Source: Prorocentrum cordatum (taxonomy: Eukaryota; Sar; Dinophyceae; Prorocentrales; Prorocentraceae). From it: 64,000 bases of DNA. Location: NCBI GenBank assembly GCA_963575745.1, contig CAUYUJ010014593.1, positions 964,642 through 1,028,641 of the forward strand, read 5' to 3'. Numbering within the stretch: position 1 is the first letter of the stretch; every line of letters starts with the position of its first letter. Position numbers and translations under genes: made by a program. The notes under the pieces are model-generated. The model saw only the letters and a program-made list of their open reading frames with translations. It searched no databases and was not told the DNA's origin. Below, piece by piece: positions 63,330 through 64,000 of the stretch.

Positions 63330-63500
63330 GAGAGCCCAGAGACAGAGAAAGGAGAGAGAGAGAGAGGGAGAGAGAAAGGAAAAGAAGCAATCGAGGATGA
63401 GGAGACGAAAAGGTATGATCTTGGAAGGGGGGCGACCATATATACATATATATATACATTTACATATACATACATATATAAATATATAGATTGTAGTGGC
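63330..63500. repeat. GA run, inverted CCAAGATCATAC end and TA microsatellite
   Basis: (GA)n at 63341-63375, then AAAGGTATGATCTTGGAAGG (inverse of the 61432 end), then a TA/CATA repeat 63438-63488. Together with 61376-61446 this brackets the three minisatellites by inverted ends. Confidence 0.55.
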
Positions 63501-63725
63501 CTCCGGCCAGCGCCGCCGATTCGGGGCGCTCCCGATGCGCGTGGGAATGAACGATGACGACGACAACGGACGACCAACCGTCGACGAGCGGGATCATTAC
63601 TACGACGATTGACGAACGATTGTGCGGGTGACGGTGATGGCGGTGGCGATGGCGACGCGGGCTTGGAATGAGGTGGAAGAGGAGGAGGAAGAGGATGAGG
63701 AAAAGGAGGAGGAAGAGATGTTTTT
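63501..63725. other. unassigned, ACGA- and GAGGA-rich
   Basis: Short ACGACG and GGAGGAAGAGG runs. No gene. Confidence 0.4.
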
Positions 63726-64000
63726 CCCTACCCAGGCTCTGCCTAGAAGGGTTCTTACTCTCTGAGCTTAAAGGGGCCGGGCAGTGGGGCTCGCCCCGGG
63801 CGGTTCCCCCAGGATCCGCCCCGCGGTTCCCCCAGCTGCGTCTCCTTAGCTTAGCGTTGCTTATCTCATCTTAGCTAATCCTAGCTTAACTTAGTCTAGC
63901 TTAGCTTAGCCTAGCCTAGCTTCGCTTAACTTAGCTCAGCTTAGTTTAGTTTAGTTTAGCTTAGCCTAGCCTAGCTTAGCTTAGCTTAGCTTAGCTTGGC
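63726..64000 (-). mobile_element. second copy of the GCTAA TIR element, cut by the window end
   Basis: Starts with CCCTACCCAGG (63726-63736), then CTCTGCCTAGAAGGGTTCTT, ACTCTCT, AGCTTAAAGGGGCCGGGCAG, then GGCGGTTCCCCCAG blocks and TTAGCTTAGC repeats to the end of the window. This is the inverse of the right half of 51804-52320 with few changes over about 65 bp. Confidence 0.65.

Noticed and set aside
1-64000. tRNA or rRNA genes
   Set aside because: No segment with a complete cloverleaf-type A-box and B-box pair or conserved rRNA core was recognised by reading. A tRNAscan or Rfam run would settle it.

Overview
The window reads as nuclear DNA of a dinoflagellate. The clearest sign is the dinoflagellate spliced-leader (SL) sequence, found three times as a full 21-22 nt match (31762-31783 on +; 43242-43263 and 19465-19485 on -). 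Each copy joins directly to non-intron sequence, as expected for reverse-transcribed trans-spliced mRNA. High GC, very long simple repeats, Copia-type polyprotein remnants with dinoflagellate-style linkers and almost no intact host genes fit the same assignment. The genus cannot be named from the sequence alone. No rRNA, tRNA or CRISPR array was recognised.

Layout. 1-3480: low-complexity DNA with a 126-bp inverted-ended element. 3481-19865: a nested block. A roughly 100-bp tandem repeat (called R1 here) with a PIF1-like helicase pseudogene at its left end is split by a minus-strand LINE (LINE-A, 5829-19486, SL at its 5' end), which is itself split by a Copia retrotransposon (about 6449-14235). 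19866-26465: simple repeats and unassigned DNA. 26466-29324: the one convincing intact protein gene, a secreted protein with seven CUB-like repeats. 29325-37900: minisatellites and a second, almost complete SL-bearing LINE (LINE-B, 31762-37165) sitting inside a composite satellite (CE2). 37933-57232: several copies of a composite non-coding element (CE1: leader, 78- or 90-bp tandem units, GAT-rich tract, conserved tail), a 3-kb microsatellite, two more CE2 copies and a second PIF1-like helicase pseudogene. 58885-61375: a truncated minus-strand LINE (LINE-C). 61380-63490: three different minisatellites between inverted ends. 63726-64000: one end of a TIR element whose fuller copy lies at 51804-52320.

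How the parts relate. The autonomous retroelements (one Copia, three LINEs) are all broken. The most unusual content is the set of non-coding composite elements. R1 and CE1 have different repeat units but share a tail motif. In both families a PIF1-like helicase remnant abuts the end of the array opposite the tail and points away from it. That resembles the block layout of non-autonomous Helitron/Helentron-type elements, but this is inference: no Rep domain and no defined Helitron ends were seen.
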